Origin: Sinorhizobium sp. BG8
GTDB taxonomy: Bacteria; Pseudomonadota; Alphaproteobacteria; Rhizobiales; Rhizobiaceae
NCBI RefSeq assembly: GCF_016864555.1
Contig: NZ_CP044011.1
Span: forward strand, 2,003,501 to 2,067,500
Reading direction: 5' to 3'
Length of the DNA stretch: 64,000 bases
In this document: in pieces, positions 34,871-44,717 of the stretch
How positions within the stretch are numbered: the stretch's first letter is position 1
How the letters are laid out: every line of letters starts with the position of its first letter
Notes under the pieces: generated by a model
What the model was told of the DNA's origin: nothing
Seen by the model: only the letters and a program-made list of their open reading frames with translations
Databases searched by the model: none
Made by a program: the position numbers and the translations under genes

Positions 34871-35319
34871 CACGCAAGCAGAAGCGTCTGGTGATCATCG
34901 GCGGCGGGGTCGGGTTCCTTGTCGCCGCAGTTCTGCTGGTGATGTTCGCCTTCAGCCAGTCGATCGCCTATTTCTATGTGCCGGGCGATCTCGCCAAGGC
35001 CAGTGTGCCCCCCGGCACGCGCATTCGCCTCGGCGGGTTGGTCGAGGCCGGATCCGTCAAGCGCGGGCAGGGCTCGACAGTGGCCTTCACCGTAACGGAT
35101 ACGATCGGCGAGGTGCCGGTCACCTATACGGGCATCCTGCCGGACCTCTTTCGCGAGGGGCAGGGCGTGGTCGCCGAAGGAGCCTTCGAAGACGGCAACG
35201 GGATCTTTGTCGCTGACACGGTCCTTGCCAAGCATGACGAAACCTACATGCCCAAGGACGTGGCGGATCGGCTGAAGGCCCAGGGCGTGACGCTCGGCGG
35301 CAAGGAAAACATTCAATGA
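34867..35319 (+). CDS. ccmE: Haem chaperone CcmE (CycJ)
   Basis: CcmE binds haem covalently in the periplasm and passes it to CcmF and CcmH. The 150-residue protein opens with basic residues ([16 protein letters not shown]) and a membrane anchor, and then has a strand-rich domain with the stretch IAYFYVP and [15 protein letters not shown]. The haem-binding histidine is in [10 protein letters not shown] near residue 121. It overlaps ccmI and ccmF by four bases each. Confidence 0.95.
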   Translation: MTRKQKRLVIIGGGVGFLVAAVLLVMFAFSQSIAYFYVPGDLAKASVPPGTRIRLGGLVEAGSVKRGQGSTVAFTVTDTIGEVPVTYTGILPDLFREGQGVVAEGAFEDGNGIFVADTVLAKHDETYMPKDVADRLKAQGVTLGGKENIQ

Positions 35320-37304
35320 TCATCGAGCTCGGACACTACGCGCTGGTCCTGGCGCTTGCGACGGCGATCATCCAGTCGATCCTTCCGCTGGTCGGCGCCC
35401 TGCGCAACGATCGCTCGTTGATGGCGATCGCGCCGACCTCGGCGATCGCCGGCTTCCTGCTGACCGCCTTCTCCTTCGCGGTTCTGACCTTTGCCTACGT
35501 GGTTTCCGACTTCTCCGTGGCGAACGTTTGGGAAAACTCCCATTCGCTGAAGCCGCTGATCTACAAGTTCTCCGGTGTCTGGGGCAATCACGAGGGATCG
35601 ATGTTGCTGTGGGTGCTGATCCTCACCTTCTTCAGCGCCCTTGTGGCAACGTTTGGCGCCAATCTTCCCGACCGTCTGCGCGCGAACGTTCTTTCCGTCC
35701 AGGGGCTCATCTCCGCGGCCTTCTTCCTCTTCATCCTGCTGACGTCCAATCCCTTCCTCAGGCTCGCTCCAGCGCCGGCGGAAGGCAAGGACCTCAATCC
35801 GATCCTTCAGGATGTCGGCCTCGCCATCCATCCGCCGCTCCTTTACCTCGGCTATGTCGGCTTCTCCGTCTGCTTCTCCTTCGCGGTGGCGGCGCTGATC
35901 GACGGACGCATCGATGCCGCCTGGGCGCGCTGGGTTCGTCCCTGGGCACTTGCTGCCTGGAGCTTCCTGACCGCCGGCATCGCCATGGGCTCCTACTGGG
36001 CCTATTACGAGCTCGGATGGGGCGGCTGGTGGTTCTGGGATCCGGTTGAGAACGCCTCGTTCATCCCCTGGCTTGCGGGCACGGCCCTGCTGCATTCGGC
36101 GCTCGTCATGGAGAAGCGCGAAGCCCTGAAGATCTGGACGGTGCTACTGGCGATCCTGACTTTTTCGATGTCGCTTCTCGGGACGTTCCTCGTTCGCTCG
36201 GGCGTGCTTACCTCGGTCCACGCATTCGCGACGGATCCGACGCGCGGTGTGTTCATCCTTGGCATCCTCGTGGTCTTCATCGGCGGAGCATTGTCTCTCT
36301 TCGCCTTCCGTGCGGCGACGTTGAAGGCAGGCGGGCTGTTTGCGCCGATCTCGCGGGAGGGCGCGCTCGTCCTCAACAACCTGATCCTGACCACGGCTGC
36401 CGCGACCGTGCTGACGGGAACCCTCTATCCGCTCGTTCTCGAAGCCCTGACCGGAGACAAGATCTCGGTCGGCGCCCCCTTCTTCAACATAACTTTCGGC
36501 CTGCTGATGCTGCCGCTGCTGTTGGCCGTGCCGTTCGGTCCGCTGCTTGCGTGGAAGCGCGGCGACCTTGCCGGGGTTGCCCAGCGCCTGTTTGCAGCAG
36601 TCGGAATCGGGCTCGTACTCGGCGGCGTGGTGCAATACATGCACGGAGGCGGGCCGCTGCTCGCCTACTTCGGTCTCGCGCTGGCGTTCTACATGATGGC
36701 GGGAGCGATCACCGACATCATGCTTCGCGCCGGGATCGGCAAGGTCTCGCCCCACGTGATGATCCGCCGCCTTGCCGGCCTTCCAGGATCTGCCTTCGGC
36801 ACGGCGCTTGCCCATTTCGGCCTCGGCGTCACTGTGCTCGGGATCGTTGCCGTCACCGCCTTTCAGACCGAGTCTGTCGTCGAAATGAAACCGGGCATGC
36901 GCACCGATCTCGGCGGTTACACGCTGACCTTCGACGGGATGCGTCAGGGAACGGGCCCGAACTATACCGAAGAGTCCGGCCATTTCACCGTATCGCGCGC
37001 GGGAGTGAACGTGACCGAGATCTGGTCATCCAAGCGCCTCTACCCGGCGCGGCGCATGCCGACGACCGAGGCGGGGATCAGGACCTTCGGCTTGAGCCAG
37101 CTCTACGTGTCACTGGGCGATCCGATGGATGACGGGGGAATCGTCGTGCGCATCTGGTGGAAGCCCGCGATCCTCTGTATCTGGCTCGGCGCGCTGATCA
37201 TGATGGCCGGAGGCGCCACCTCGCTCTGCGACCGCCGCTTGCGCGTCGGTGCCCCTCAGAAAGCGCGCCGGCAGCGTGCGCCCCAGCTGGAGGCAGCCGA
37301 ATGA
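35316..37304 (+). CDS. ccmF: Haem lyase subunit CcmF (CycK)
   Basis: CcmF is the large membrane protein that attaches haem to the CxxCH motif of cytochromes c. The 662-residue protein has many membrane helices, the [13 protein letters not shown] motif and the tryptophan-rich haem-handling motif [15 protein letters not shown] at about residues 233-247. A periplasmic domain near the C-terminus precedes a last helix. It overlaps ccmE and ccmH by four bases, so the proteins are made together. Confidence 0.95.
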   Translation: MIIELGHYALVLALATAIIQSILPLVGALRNDRSLMAIAPTSAIAGFLLTAFSFAVLTFAYVVSDFSVANVWENSHSLKPLIYKFSGVWGNHEGSMLLWVLILTFFSALVATFGANLPDRLRANVLSVQGLISAAFFLFILLTSNPFLRLAPAPAEGKDLNPILQDVGLAIHPPLLYLGYVGFSVCFSFAVAALIDGRIDAAWARWVRPWALAAWSFLTAGIAMGSYWAYYELGWGGWWFWDPVENASFIPWLAGTALLHSALVMEKREALKIWTVLLAILTFSMSLLGTFLVRSGVLTSVHAFATDPTRGVFILGILVVFIGGALSLFAFRAATLKAGGLFAPISREGALVLNNLILTTAAATVLTGTLYPLVLEALTGDKISVGAPFFNITFGLLMLPLLLAVPFGPLLAWKRGDLAGVAQRLFAAVGIGLVLGGVVQYMHGGGPLLAYFGLALAFYMMAGAITDIMLRAGIGKVSPHVMIRRLAGLPGSAFGTALAHFGLGVTVLGIVAVTAFQTESVVEMKPGMRTDLGGYTLTFDGMRQGTGPNYTEESGHFTVSRAGVNVTEIWSSKRLYPARRMPTTEAGIRTFGLSQLYVSLGDPMDDGGIVVRIWWKPAILCIWLGALIMMAGGATSLCDRRLRVGAPQKARRQRAPQLEAAE

Positions 37305-37776
37305 TTCGCACGCTGGCCCTCGTCGCGCTTATTGCCCTGGCAGGTTCCCCGGCACTTGCGGTCAATCCCGACGAGGTCCTCGACGACCCGGCACTTGAGG
37401 CGCGGGCGCGAAATCTTTCCGCGCAGCTCAGATGCATGGTCTGCCAGAACCAGTCGATCGACGATTCCAATGCCGAACTCGCACGGGACTTGAGGGTGCT
37501 GGTGCGCGAGCGGCTGAAGGACGGGGATTCGGACGAGGCGGTCATCGACTACGTGGTTTCGCGCTACGGCGAGTTCGTGCTGTTGAAGCCGCGCCTGGAG
37601 ATGAAGACCCTCCTGTTGTGGGGGCACCTCTGGCGCTCTTGCTTGCAGGCGTCATCGCGATGGCCGTTGCGGCGCGCAGGCGGACCGGCGTGGTGCCCGG
37701 CTCGCCGCTGACGGAAGACGAGAAGGCCGAGTTGGACCGCGTGCTTTCCGCTCCGCGGCACGACCAGTCCAACTGA
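37301..37776 (+). CDS. ccmH: Cytochrome c maturation thioreductase CcmH (CycL), one-base frameshift
   Basis: CcmH keeps the cysteines of apo-cytochrome c reduced. The start encodes a signal peptide ([20 protein letters not shown]) and the active site [16 protein letters not shown]. After residue about 108 the frame breaks in a run of five G near 37,620. Adding one G restores [19 protein letters not shown], the usual membrane anchor, and an end at 37776, for about 158 residues, normal for the family. I read the break as a sequencing error. The gene overlaps the ccmF stop (ATGA). Confidence 0.9.
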
Positions 37777-37805
37777 CTCTCTCACCTGCGGAACGCCCCT
37801 CAGCA

Positions 37806-37847
37806 ACATTACGAAAAATTCATCTGCAGGACAGTGGATCGTAATGT
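37806..37847. promoter_or_regulatory. Inverted repeat upstream of degP
   Basis: ACATTACGA (37806-37814) and its exact reverse complement TCGTAATGT (37839-37847) are separated by 24 bases, so their centres are about three helical turns apart. They lie 66 bases before the degP ATG, in the only promoter-sized gap between ccmH and degP. They look like two binding sites for one regulator, for example the OmpR-type regulator encoded after degP. Confidence 0.55.
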
Positions 37848-37912
37848 GACAACGACTATCTCTTCGTCATCGGTTGCAGTTGAGGCACCAGAGAAGAGAA
37901 AAGGTCCTACAC

Positions 37913-39487
37913 ATGTCCACGAAAACATCATTCCGCCCCTCGCTCACGACTGTCCTGAAGGCCTCCACGGTCGCCGGTCTGGCTGCGATGATGCTCGCCA
38001 GCGGAATCCCGGCGAAGGTCACGAATTCCTACGCCGAGGCGGTGAAGATCGATGCACCGCAGGTCGCGAGCTTTGCCAACGTCGTTGACGCCGTTTCCCC
38101 GGCTGTCGTTTCCGTTCGCGTTCAGTCCAACGTCAACCCGGTCAGCGATGACGGGGACAATTCCTTCAGCTTCAATTTCGGCGGTCGCGGTTTTGACGAC
38201 CTCCCGGATGATCACCCGCTCAAGCGCTTCTTCAAGGAGTTCGGCGGCCAGGACGGCCAGTTCCATGGCGACCGCAAGCAGCAGGAGCGTCGCTTCGGTG
38301 AGAACAAGGGCCGCAAGGGCCACCTCCGTCCGACCTCGCAGGGCTCCGGCTTCTTCATCTCCGAGGACGGCTATATCGTCACGAACAACCACGTCGTAAG
38401 CGACGGTCAGGCCTTCACGGTCATCATGAACGACGGCACCGAGCTCGACGCCAAGCTGATCGGCAAGGACAGCCGGACAGACCTCGCCGTCCTCAAGGTG
38501 GACGAGAAGGACAAGCGCAAGTTCACCTTCGTCAACTTCGCTGACGACAGCAAGGTTCGCGTCGGTGACTGGGTCGTCGCTGTCGGCAACCCCTTCGGCC
38601 TCGGCGGCACCGTGACGGCCGGCATCATCTCGGCCCGTGGCCGCGACATCGGCTCCGGCCCCTATGACGACTACCTGCAGGTTGACGCTGCCGTGAACCG
38701 CGGCAACTCGGGTGGTCCGACCTTCAACCTCAACGGCGAAGTCGTCGGCATCAACACCGCCATCTTCTCGCCGTCGGGCGGCAACGTTGGTATTGCCTTC
38801 GCGATCCCGGCCTCGGTTGCCAAGGATGTCGTAACCGACCTGATGCGCGACGGTAAGGTCCAGCGCGGATGGCTCGGCGTCCAGATCCAGCCGGTTACGA
38901 AGGATATCGCGGAATCGCTCGGCCTCGCCGAAGCGAGCGGCGCGCTCGTCGTCGAGCCGCAGGCCGGATCGCCGGGCGAGAAGGCCGGCATCAAGCAGGG
39001 CGACGTGATCACCGCGCTCGAGGGCGACACCATCAAGGATCCGCGTGATCTTGCTCGCCGTGTCGCGGCGATCGAGCCCGGCAAGAGTGTCGACATCTCG
39101 CTGTGGCGCGATGGCAAGCCGCAGACCGTAAAGGTCGAGATCGCCAAGCTCGCCCAGGACCAGCAGGCTTCCAACGACACGGAAGAGGCTGCCCCGGCCG
39201 AACCGTCCGCTGAGCAGGCGCTTGCCGACCTCGGCATCACCGTGACCCCCTCCGAAGATGGCAAGGGCGTAACGGTTGCCTCTGTTGACAGCGACTCGGA
39301 TGCCAGCGACCGCGGCCTGAAGGAAGGTGACAAGATCACTTCGGTGAACAACCAGGAGATCAAGTCCGCCGAGGACATCACCAAGGTCATCGACGCCGCG
39401 CGCAAGGATGGCCGGTCCAAGGCTCTCTTCCAGGTCGAGACCAATGACGGCAGCCGCTTCATGGCGCTCCCGATCAACCAGGGCTGA
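37913..39487 (+). CDS. degP: Periplasmic serine protease DegP (HtrA)
   Basis: DegP degrades and refolds damaged envelope proteins. The 524-residue protein has a signal peptide, a trypsin-like domain with the triad His in TNNHVVSDG, Asp in SRTDLAVLK and Ser in NRGNSGGPT, and two PDZ domains (about residues 310-395 and 435-520). A Gly/Asp-rich insert after residue 80 (FGGRGFDDLPDDHPL, then GRKGHLRP) is usual for rhizobial DegP. The ATG at 37913 follows AAAAGG. A two-component pair follows downstream, an order shared by several rhizobia. Confidence 0.95.
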   Translation: MSTKTSFRPSLTTVLKASTVAGLAAMMLASGIPAKVTNSYAEAVKIDAPQVASFANVVDAVSPAVVSVRVQSNVNPVSDDGDNSFSFNFGGRGFDDLPDDHPLKRFFKEFGGQDGQFHGDRKQQERRFGENKGRKGHLRPTSQGSGFFISEDGYIVTNNHVVSDGQAFTVIMNDGTELDAKLIGKDSRTDLAVLKVDEKDKRKFTFVNFADDSKVRVGDWVVAVGNPFGLGGTVTAGIISARGRDIGSGPYDDYLQVDAAVNRGNSGGPTFNLNGEVVGINTAIFSPSGGNVGIAFAIPASVAKDVVTDLMRDGKVQRGWLGVQIQPVTKDIAESLGLAEASGALVVEPQAGSPGEKAGIKQGDVITALEGDTIKDPRDLARRVAAIEPGKSVDISLWRDGKPQTVKVEIAKLAQDQQASNDTEEAAPAEPSAEQALADLGITVTPSEDGKGVTVASVDSDSDASDRGLKEGDKITSVNNQEIKSAEDITKVIDAARKDGRSKALFQVETNDGSRFMALPINQG

Positions 39488-39507
39488 TCGACTGAACCAT
39501 TGATCGG

Positions 39508-39537
39508 ACGCCGCGGAATCGAAAGGTTTCGCGGCGT
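39508..39537 (+). terminator. Hairpin after degP
   Basis: ACGCCGCGGAA pairs with TTTCGCGGCGT, with one G-T pair, around an 8-base loop. No T run follows, so it may be a weak terminator or an mRNA end that separates degP from the regulator gene. Confidence 0.65.
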
Positions 39538-39602
39538 TCGCGCATCAGGTGCCCAAGGGCGATCTGTTCACCGCCACGCAATCGTGTTGTAAGGTCGAGA
39601 CG

Positions 39603-40286
39603 ATGAAGATTCTGATTGTAGAAGACGACCTGGAGGCGGCCGCCTACCTGACGAAGGCCTTTCGCGAGGCGGGTATCGTGCCCGACCACGCGAGTGACGG
39701 TGAAAGCGGGCTCTTTCTCGCGATGGAAAACAGCTACGACGTGCTTGTCGTGGACCGGATGCTGCCGCGCCGCGACGGACTGTCCGTGATCTCCGAATTG
39801 CGTCGCCGGGGCATTCATACGCCGGCGCTGATCCTCTCGGCTCTTGGCCAGGTGGACGACCGCGTGACCGGCCTTCGCGCCGGCGGTGACGACTACCTTC
39901 CTAAACCCTATGCCTTCAGCGAGCTTCTGGCGCGTGTCGAGGTGCTGGGACGGCGGAAGGGAGCACCCGACCAGGACGTCGTCTACCGCGTCGGCGATCT
40001 CGAACTCGACAGGCTTTCCCACACGGTGCGCCGCAAGGGCAGGGAGATCCTTCTCCAGCCCCGCGAGTTCCGCCTGCTGGAATATCTCATGAAGAATGCC
40101 GGCCAGGTGGTAACCCGTACGATGCTTCTGGAGAACGTCTGGGACTATCACTTCGACCCCCAGACCAACGTGATCGATGTGCACGTCTCGCGCCTTCGCT
40201 CCAAGATCGAAAAGGATTTCGACCAGCCGCTCCTGCGCACCGTCAGGGGTGCCGGATACATGATCAAAGACGAGATTCCGGGCTGA
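39603..40286 (+). CDS. Response regulator, OmpR family
   Basis: The receiver domain (1-115) has the acidic residues of VEDD, Asp51 in VLVVDRMLPRRDG and Lys101 in DYLPKPYAF. The winged-helix domain has LQPREFRLLEYLMKNAGQVV and the end RTVRGAGYMI. The ATG at 39603 follows AAGG. It is directly followed by its sensor kinase, starting five bases after the stop. Position after degP suggests an envelope-stress role, but the signal is not known. Confidence 0.9.
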   Translation: MKILIVEDDLEAAAYLTKAFREAGIVPDHASDGESGLFLAMENSYDVLVVDRMLPRRDGLSVISELRRRGIHTPALILSALGQVDDRVTGLRAGGDDYLPKPYAFSELLARVEVLGRRKGAPDQDVVYRVGDLELDRLSHTVRRKGREILLQPREFRLLEYLMKNAGQVVTRTMLLENVWDYHFDPQTNVIDVHVSRLRSKIEKDFDQPLLRTVRGAGYMIKDEIPG

Positions 40287-40290
40287 ACAG

Positions 40291-41699
40291 ATGGGAAGGC
40301 TGCGGGCGCTCTACCGGACGACGGCCGTGCGCCTTTCGGCGCTTTATCTCCTGCTATTCGCGGCTTGCGCCGCGTTCCTCGTGTTCTACGTGACCTCGAT
40401 GTCGGAGGGGTTGCTCGAACAGCAGACCCTGGACGCGGTGGCCGCCGAGACTGCGGAGATCGAGCAGGTCTTCGATCTTAACGGCATGAACGGTCTCCTG
40501 AAGCTTCTCGAGCGCCGCGCTCGCCAACCCGGCGCCAACCTCTACATCATCGCAAGCCCGACTGGCGAAATACTGGCCGGAAACGTGCTCTCGATCCAGC
40601 CGGGCGTGCTTGACAGCGAGGGGTGGACGACAAACGCCTTCAGCTATCGCCGCTTCGACGACGAGGGCACCAAGGAACATCACTCGGCGCGGGCGCAGGT
40701 CTTCGTGCTTTCCAACGGCCTGCGCATTCTCGTCGGCCGCGACCTCAGCCAGCCCGAGACTTTCCGAGGGCTCGTGCGGCAGGCGCTGGTCGTCGCCCTC
40801 GGCATCATGGGCATCGGCGCCTTGGCGATATGGTATCTGATCGGACGCAACGCGTTGCGGCGGATGGATCGGATGTCGCATGCGAGCCAGAGGATCATGG
40901 CGGGTGATCTCTCCCAGAGACTGCCGACAAGCGGATCGGGCGACGAATTCGACCGGCTTTCGGAGTCCCTGAACACCATGCTCGGCCGGATCGCGAAGCT
41001 GGACGAGGGGCTCAAGCAGGTCTCCGACAATATTGCCCACGATCTCAAGACGCCGTTGACGCGCTTGCGCAACAAGGCGGAGGCGGCACTGGCCGGCAAG
41101 GGCAAGGCCACCGATTTCCGCAATGCCCTCGAAGAGATCATCGGCGAGTCCGACCAGCTGATCCGCACGTTCAACGCGCTTTTGATGATTTCCCGTGTTG
41201 AGGCGGGCCAGTCGGCGGCAGAGATGTCGACCATCGATCTCAGTACCATCGCCGCCGAGAGCGTCGAGCTTTACGAGCCCGTGGCCGAGGATGCGGGTCT
41301 GATGTTGACGGGACGATCACGCCTGACATCGCGATCCATGGAAATCGCGAGCTCGTCGGGCAGGCGCTCAGCAACCTAATCGACAACGCGATCAAGTATG
41401 CCGAGGGCAGCGAAAATCCGGCAATCACCGTAACACTGGCAAAGGAGCCGGCACATGTGGTGCTGGCCGTCGCGGACCATGGCGCCGGCGTGCCGGATGG
41501 GAAACACAAGGAGATCGTGGGGCGTTTCGTGCGGCTCGACGAGAGCCGGTCGAAACCCGGGACGGGGCTCGGGCTCTCGCTCGTCGAGGCGGTTATGGAG
41601 ACGCATGGCGGCGTGCTGGAGCTTCGTGCAACCGATTCCGAGAGCAAAAACGGTCGTGGGTTGACCGCACGAATGGTTTTCCCTCTGCCCCACGACTGA
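40291..41699 (+). CDS. Sensor histidine kinase, one-base frameshift
   Basis: This kinase pairs with the preceding regulator. It has membrane helices at about residues 13-34 and 166-184, a periplasmic part of about 130 residues, a HAMP domain and His250 in DNIAHDLKTPLTRL. The frame breaks near 41,310 in a run of three G. Adding one G continues with HGNRELVGQALSNLIDNAIK, ADHGAGVP and KPGTGLGLSLV, giving a protein of about 469 residues with complete N, G1 and G2 boxes. The break is probably a sequencing error. Confidence 0.88.
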
Positions 41700-41756
41700 T
41701 ACACCTTCGCCTTGGGTGTCTCCGCTGGAGGCGAAGATGCCCGGGGAGGAAATTGC

Positions 41757-44701
41757 ATGAGCCTGACAGAGACCACACGTCTTAGCGACCTCGAGGTCTG
41801 CCCGATCCGGCCGATGAGCCAGACCGACGGAAAGTCGGTCGTGGCTGATCTCAAGGACTGGGGGCGCGAGCACGCCGCGCTGGCAGCGCTTGCCGGCTCC
41901 GACGGACCGCTCAAGGATTTCGTCGTGGCGGCATTGTCGCTTTCACCCTATCTGCGGGACACGGCGAGAATGGATCCGTCGCTGCTGGCGCGGGCGATCA
42001 GCGAGCCGGTGGTGCCGCAACTGCACGCCGCGATTGCCAATGCCCGCATCTGCTGGAAAGGTGGCGACGAGAGCGAGGCCGGCGTCATGGCTCGTCTCAG
42101 GATCGCAAAGCGGGAGGTCGCGTTCCTGACGGCACTCTCGGATCTCTCGCGCCTTTTCGACGGCCGGCAGACCACGAGGTTCCTGAGCGATCTTGCGGAG
42201 GCGGCCGTTTCGGCTGCGATCGACCATCTCCTGCTTTCAGCGCATCGCAGCGGGAAGCTTGCGCTCGTCGATCCCGATCGGCCGAGCGAGGCTTCGGGGC
42301 TCATCGTGCTCGGCATGGGCAAGCTCGGCGCCGGCGAACTCAACTACTCCTCCGACATCGACCTGGTCGTGTTCTTCGATCCGCAAGCCGGAATCGTCGC
42401 CGATCGCGAAGAGGCGACCGACACCTTCGCGCGGCTGATGCGCCGCCTGATCCGCATCCTGCAGGAGCGGACCGCGGACGGCTACGTCTTCCGGACGGAT
42501 CTTCGCCTGCGCCCGGATCCGGGGTCCACGCCCCTCGCCATCTCCGTCGATGCGGCAATGCTCTACTACGAGAGCAGGGGGCAGAACTGGGAGCGCGCCG
42601 CCTTCATCAAGGCGAACGCAATTGCCGGCGACCTGAAGGCCGGCACGAACTTCCTGCGGGAGCTGACGCCGTTCGTTTTTCGCAAGTATCTCGACTATGC
42701 GGCGATCGCCGACATTCATTCGATCAAGCGCCAGATACATGTGCACAAGGGGCATGGCGAGATCGCGGTGAAGGGGCACAACGTCAAGCTCGGGCGCGGG
42801 GGGATCCGCGAGATCGAATTCTTCGTGCAGACGCAGCAGCTGATCGCCGGCGGCAGGGTGCCGGCACTGCGCATGCGTTCGACCGAGGCGATGCTCGATG
42901 CGCTTGCCGACGCGAACTGGATAGACCGGGCGACGGCGGACGAACTGGTCTCCGCCTACTGGTTCCTGCGCGACGTCGAGCACCGGATCCAGATGGTGCG
43001 CGACGAGCAGACGCATCTCCTGCCCGAAACGGAAGCAGAGCTGAAACGCATTGCCTACATGGCCGGGTTCCCGGACGCCGCAAGTTTCTCGGCCGCCGTC
43101 ACCGCGGTCTTCAAGACCGTGGAGCGGCGCTACGCGGCGCTCTTCGAGCAGGAAGCGCGGCTCTCCAGCGAAACGGGAAATCTGGTCTTCACGGGCCAGA
43201 ACGATGATCCCGATACGCTCGAGACCTTGCGCAGGCTCGGCTTCGAACGGCCGTCCGACATATCGCGCACGATCCGCACCTGGCACTACGGTCGCTATCG
43301 GGCCACGCAATCGGTGGAGGCGCGTGAACGCCTGACCGAGCTGACACCGGAGCTGCTCCGGGTCTTCGGCGAGAACAAGCGTGCCGACGAGGCGCTGCTG
43401 CGGTTCGACCAATTCCTTTCGGGATTGCCGGCGGGCATCCAGCTCTTTTCGCTGCTCGGCAACAATCCGGCGCTTCTCTCGCTCATCGTCAACATCATGT
43501 CGTCGGCACCACGGCTTGCCGACATCATCGCGGCCAGGCCCCACGTCTTCGACGGAATGCTCGACCCCAGCCTGCTCGCGGAACTGCCCACGCGCTCCTA
43601 TTTCCGCGAGCGTATCAGCGGTTTTCTGGCAGGTGCCCGTCACTACGAGGAAATCCTCGACCGGCTTCGCATCATCGCCTCGGAGCAGCGCTTCCTAATC
43701 GGGATCCGGCTGCTCACTGACGCGATCAACGGCGCGCAGGCCGCACGGGCCTTTACCCATGTCGCGGACCTGGTGATCCAGGCTGCACTCGACGCCGTTC
43801 TCGTGGAAGTCGAGGCGGCCCACGGAACGTTCCCCGGGGTAGGGTGGCCGTGGTCGGAATGGGCAAGCTCGGCAGCTTCGAGCTCACCGCCGGCTCGGAC
43901 ATCGATCTGATCCTTCTTTACGATTATGACGACGAAGCCTTCGAATCGACCGGGACGAAGCCGCTCGATTCCACGCGGTACTTCACCCGCATCACCCAGC
44001 GCCTGATTTCGGCGCTTTCCGCGCCGACCAGCGAGGGCGTTCTCTACGAAGTCGACATGCGACTTCGGCCATCCGGCAACAAGGGGCCCGTCGCAACCAG
44101 GATCAAGAGCTTCGCGAAATACCAGGAGACCGAGGCCTGGACGTGGGAACACATGGCCCTGACGCGGGCCCGCGTGATCTGCGGCGAGGAAACGCTGGTA
44201 GCCGAGGCCGAGGACATCTTCGCCAGGATACTCGGACGGACGCGGGACCCTGCCGCGATCGCGGCGGACGTGGCCGAGATGCGCGCGCTCATCGAAAAGG
44301 AAAAGCCGGCGAAGGACATATGGGATCTCAAGCTGATCCCTGGAGGGCTGATCGACATCGAGTTCATCGCCCAGTATCTGGCTCTGATCGCGCCCGCCCG
44401 CGGCATCGCTCTGCCCGAACGCGCCCTACCGACGTCAGAGGCACTTGCGCACTTCGGTGCTGCCCTGATGAACCCGAACGACCTCGATGCCGCCAGGCAG
44501 GCGCTGTCGCTCTATACGGAGATATCCCAGATCGTCCGGTTGTGCATCGACGGCGATTTCGACCCGAAGGAGGCCCCGTCCGGCCTGATCGACCTTGTAT
44601 GCCGCGCCGGCGATTGCCCCGATCTCAGGACGCTCGAGTCCGAGATCCGGCGATTGTCGAAATCCGTGCGCCGGATTTTCCACGATGCCGTGAAGGCGTG
44701 A
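41757..44701 (+). CDS. glnE: Glutamine synthetase adenylyltransferase GlnE, one-base frameshift
   Basis: GlnE adds and removes AMP on glutamine synthetase to match nitrogen supply. Both nucleotidyltransferase domains carry their signature: VLGMGKLGAGELNYSSDIDL in the N-terminal removing half and VVGMGKLGSFELTAGSDIDL in the C-terminal adding half. The frame breaks near 43,840 in a run of four G. Restoring one G gives a protein of about 981 residues, normal for rhizobia. The ATG at 41757 follows GGGGAGGAAA. It runs towards the convergent pleC gene, with 16 bases between them. Confidence 0.93.
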
Positions 44702-44717
44702 CGCCTGTCGGAGCGGA

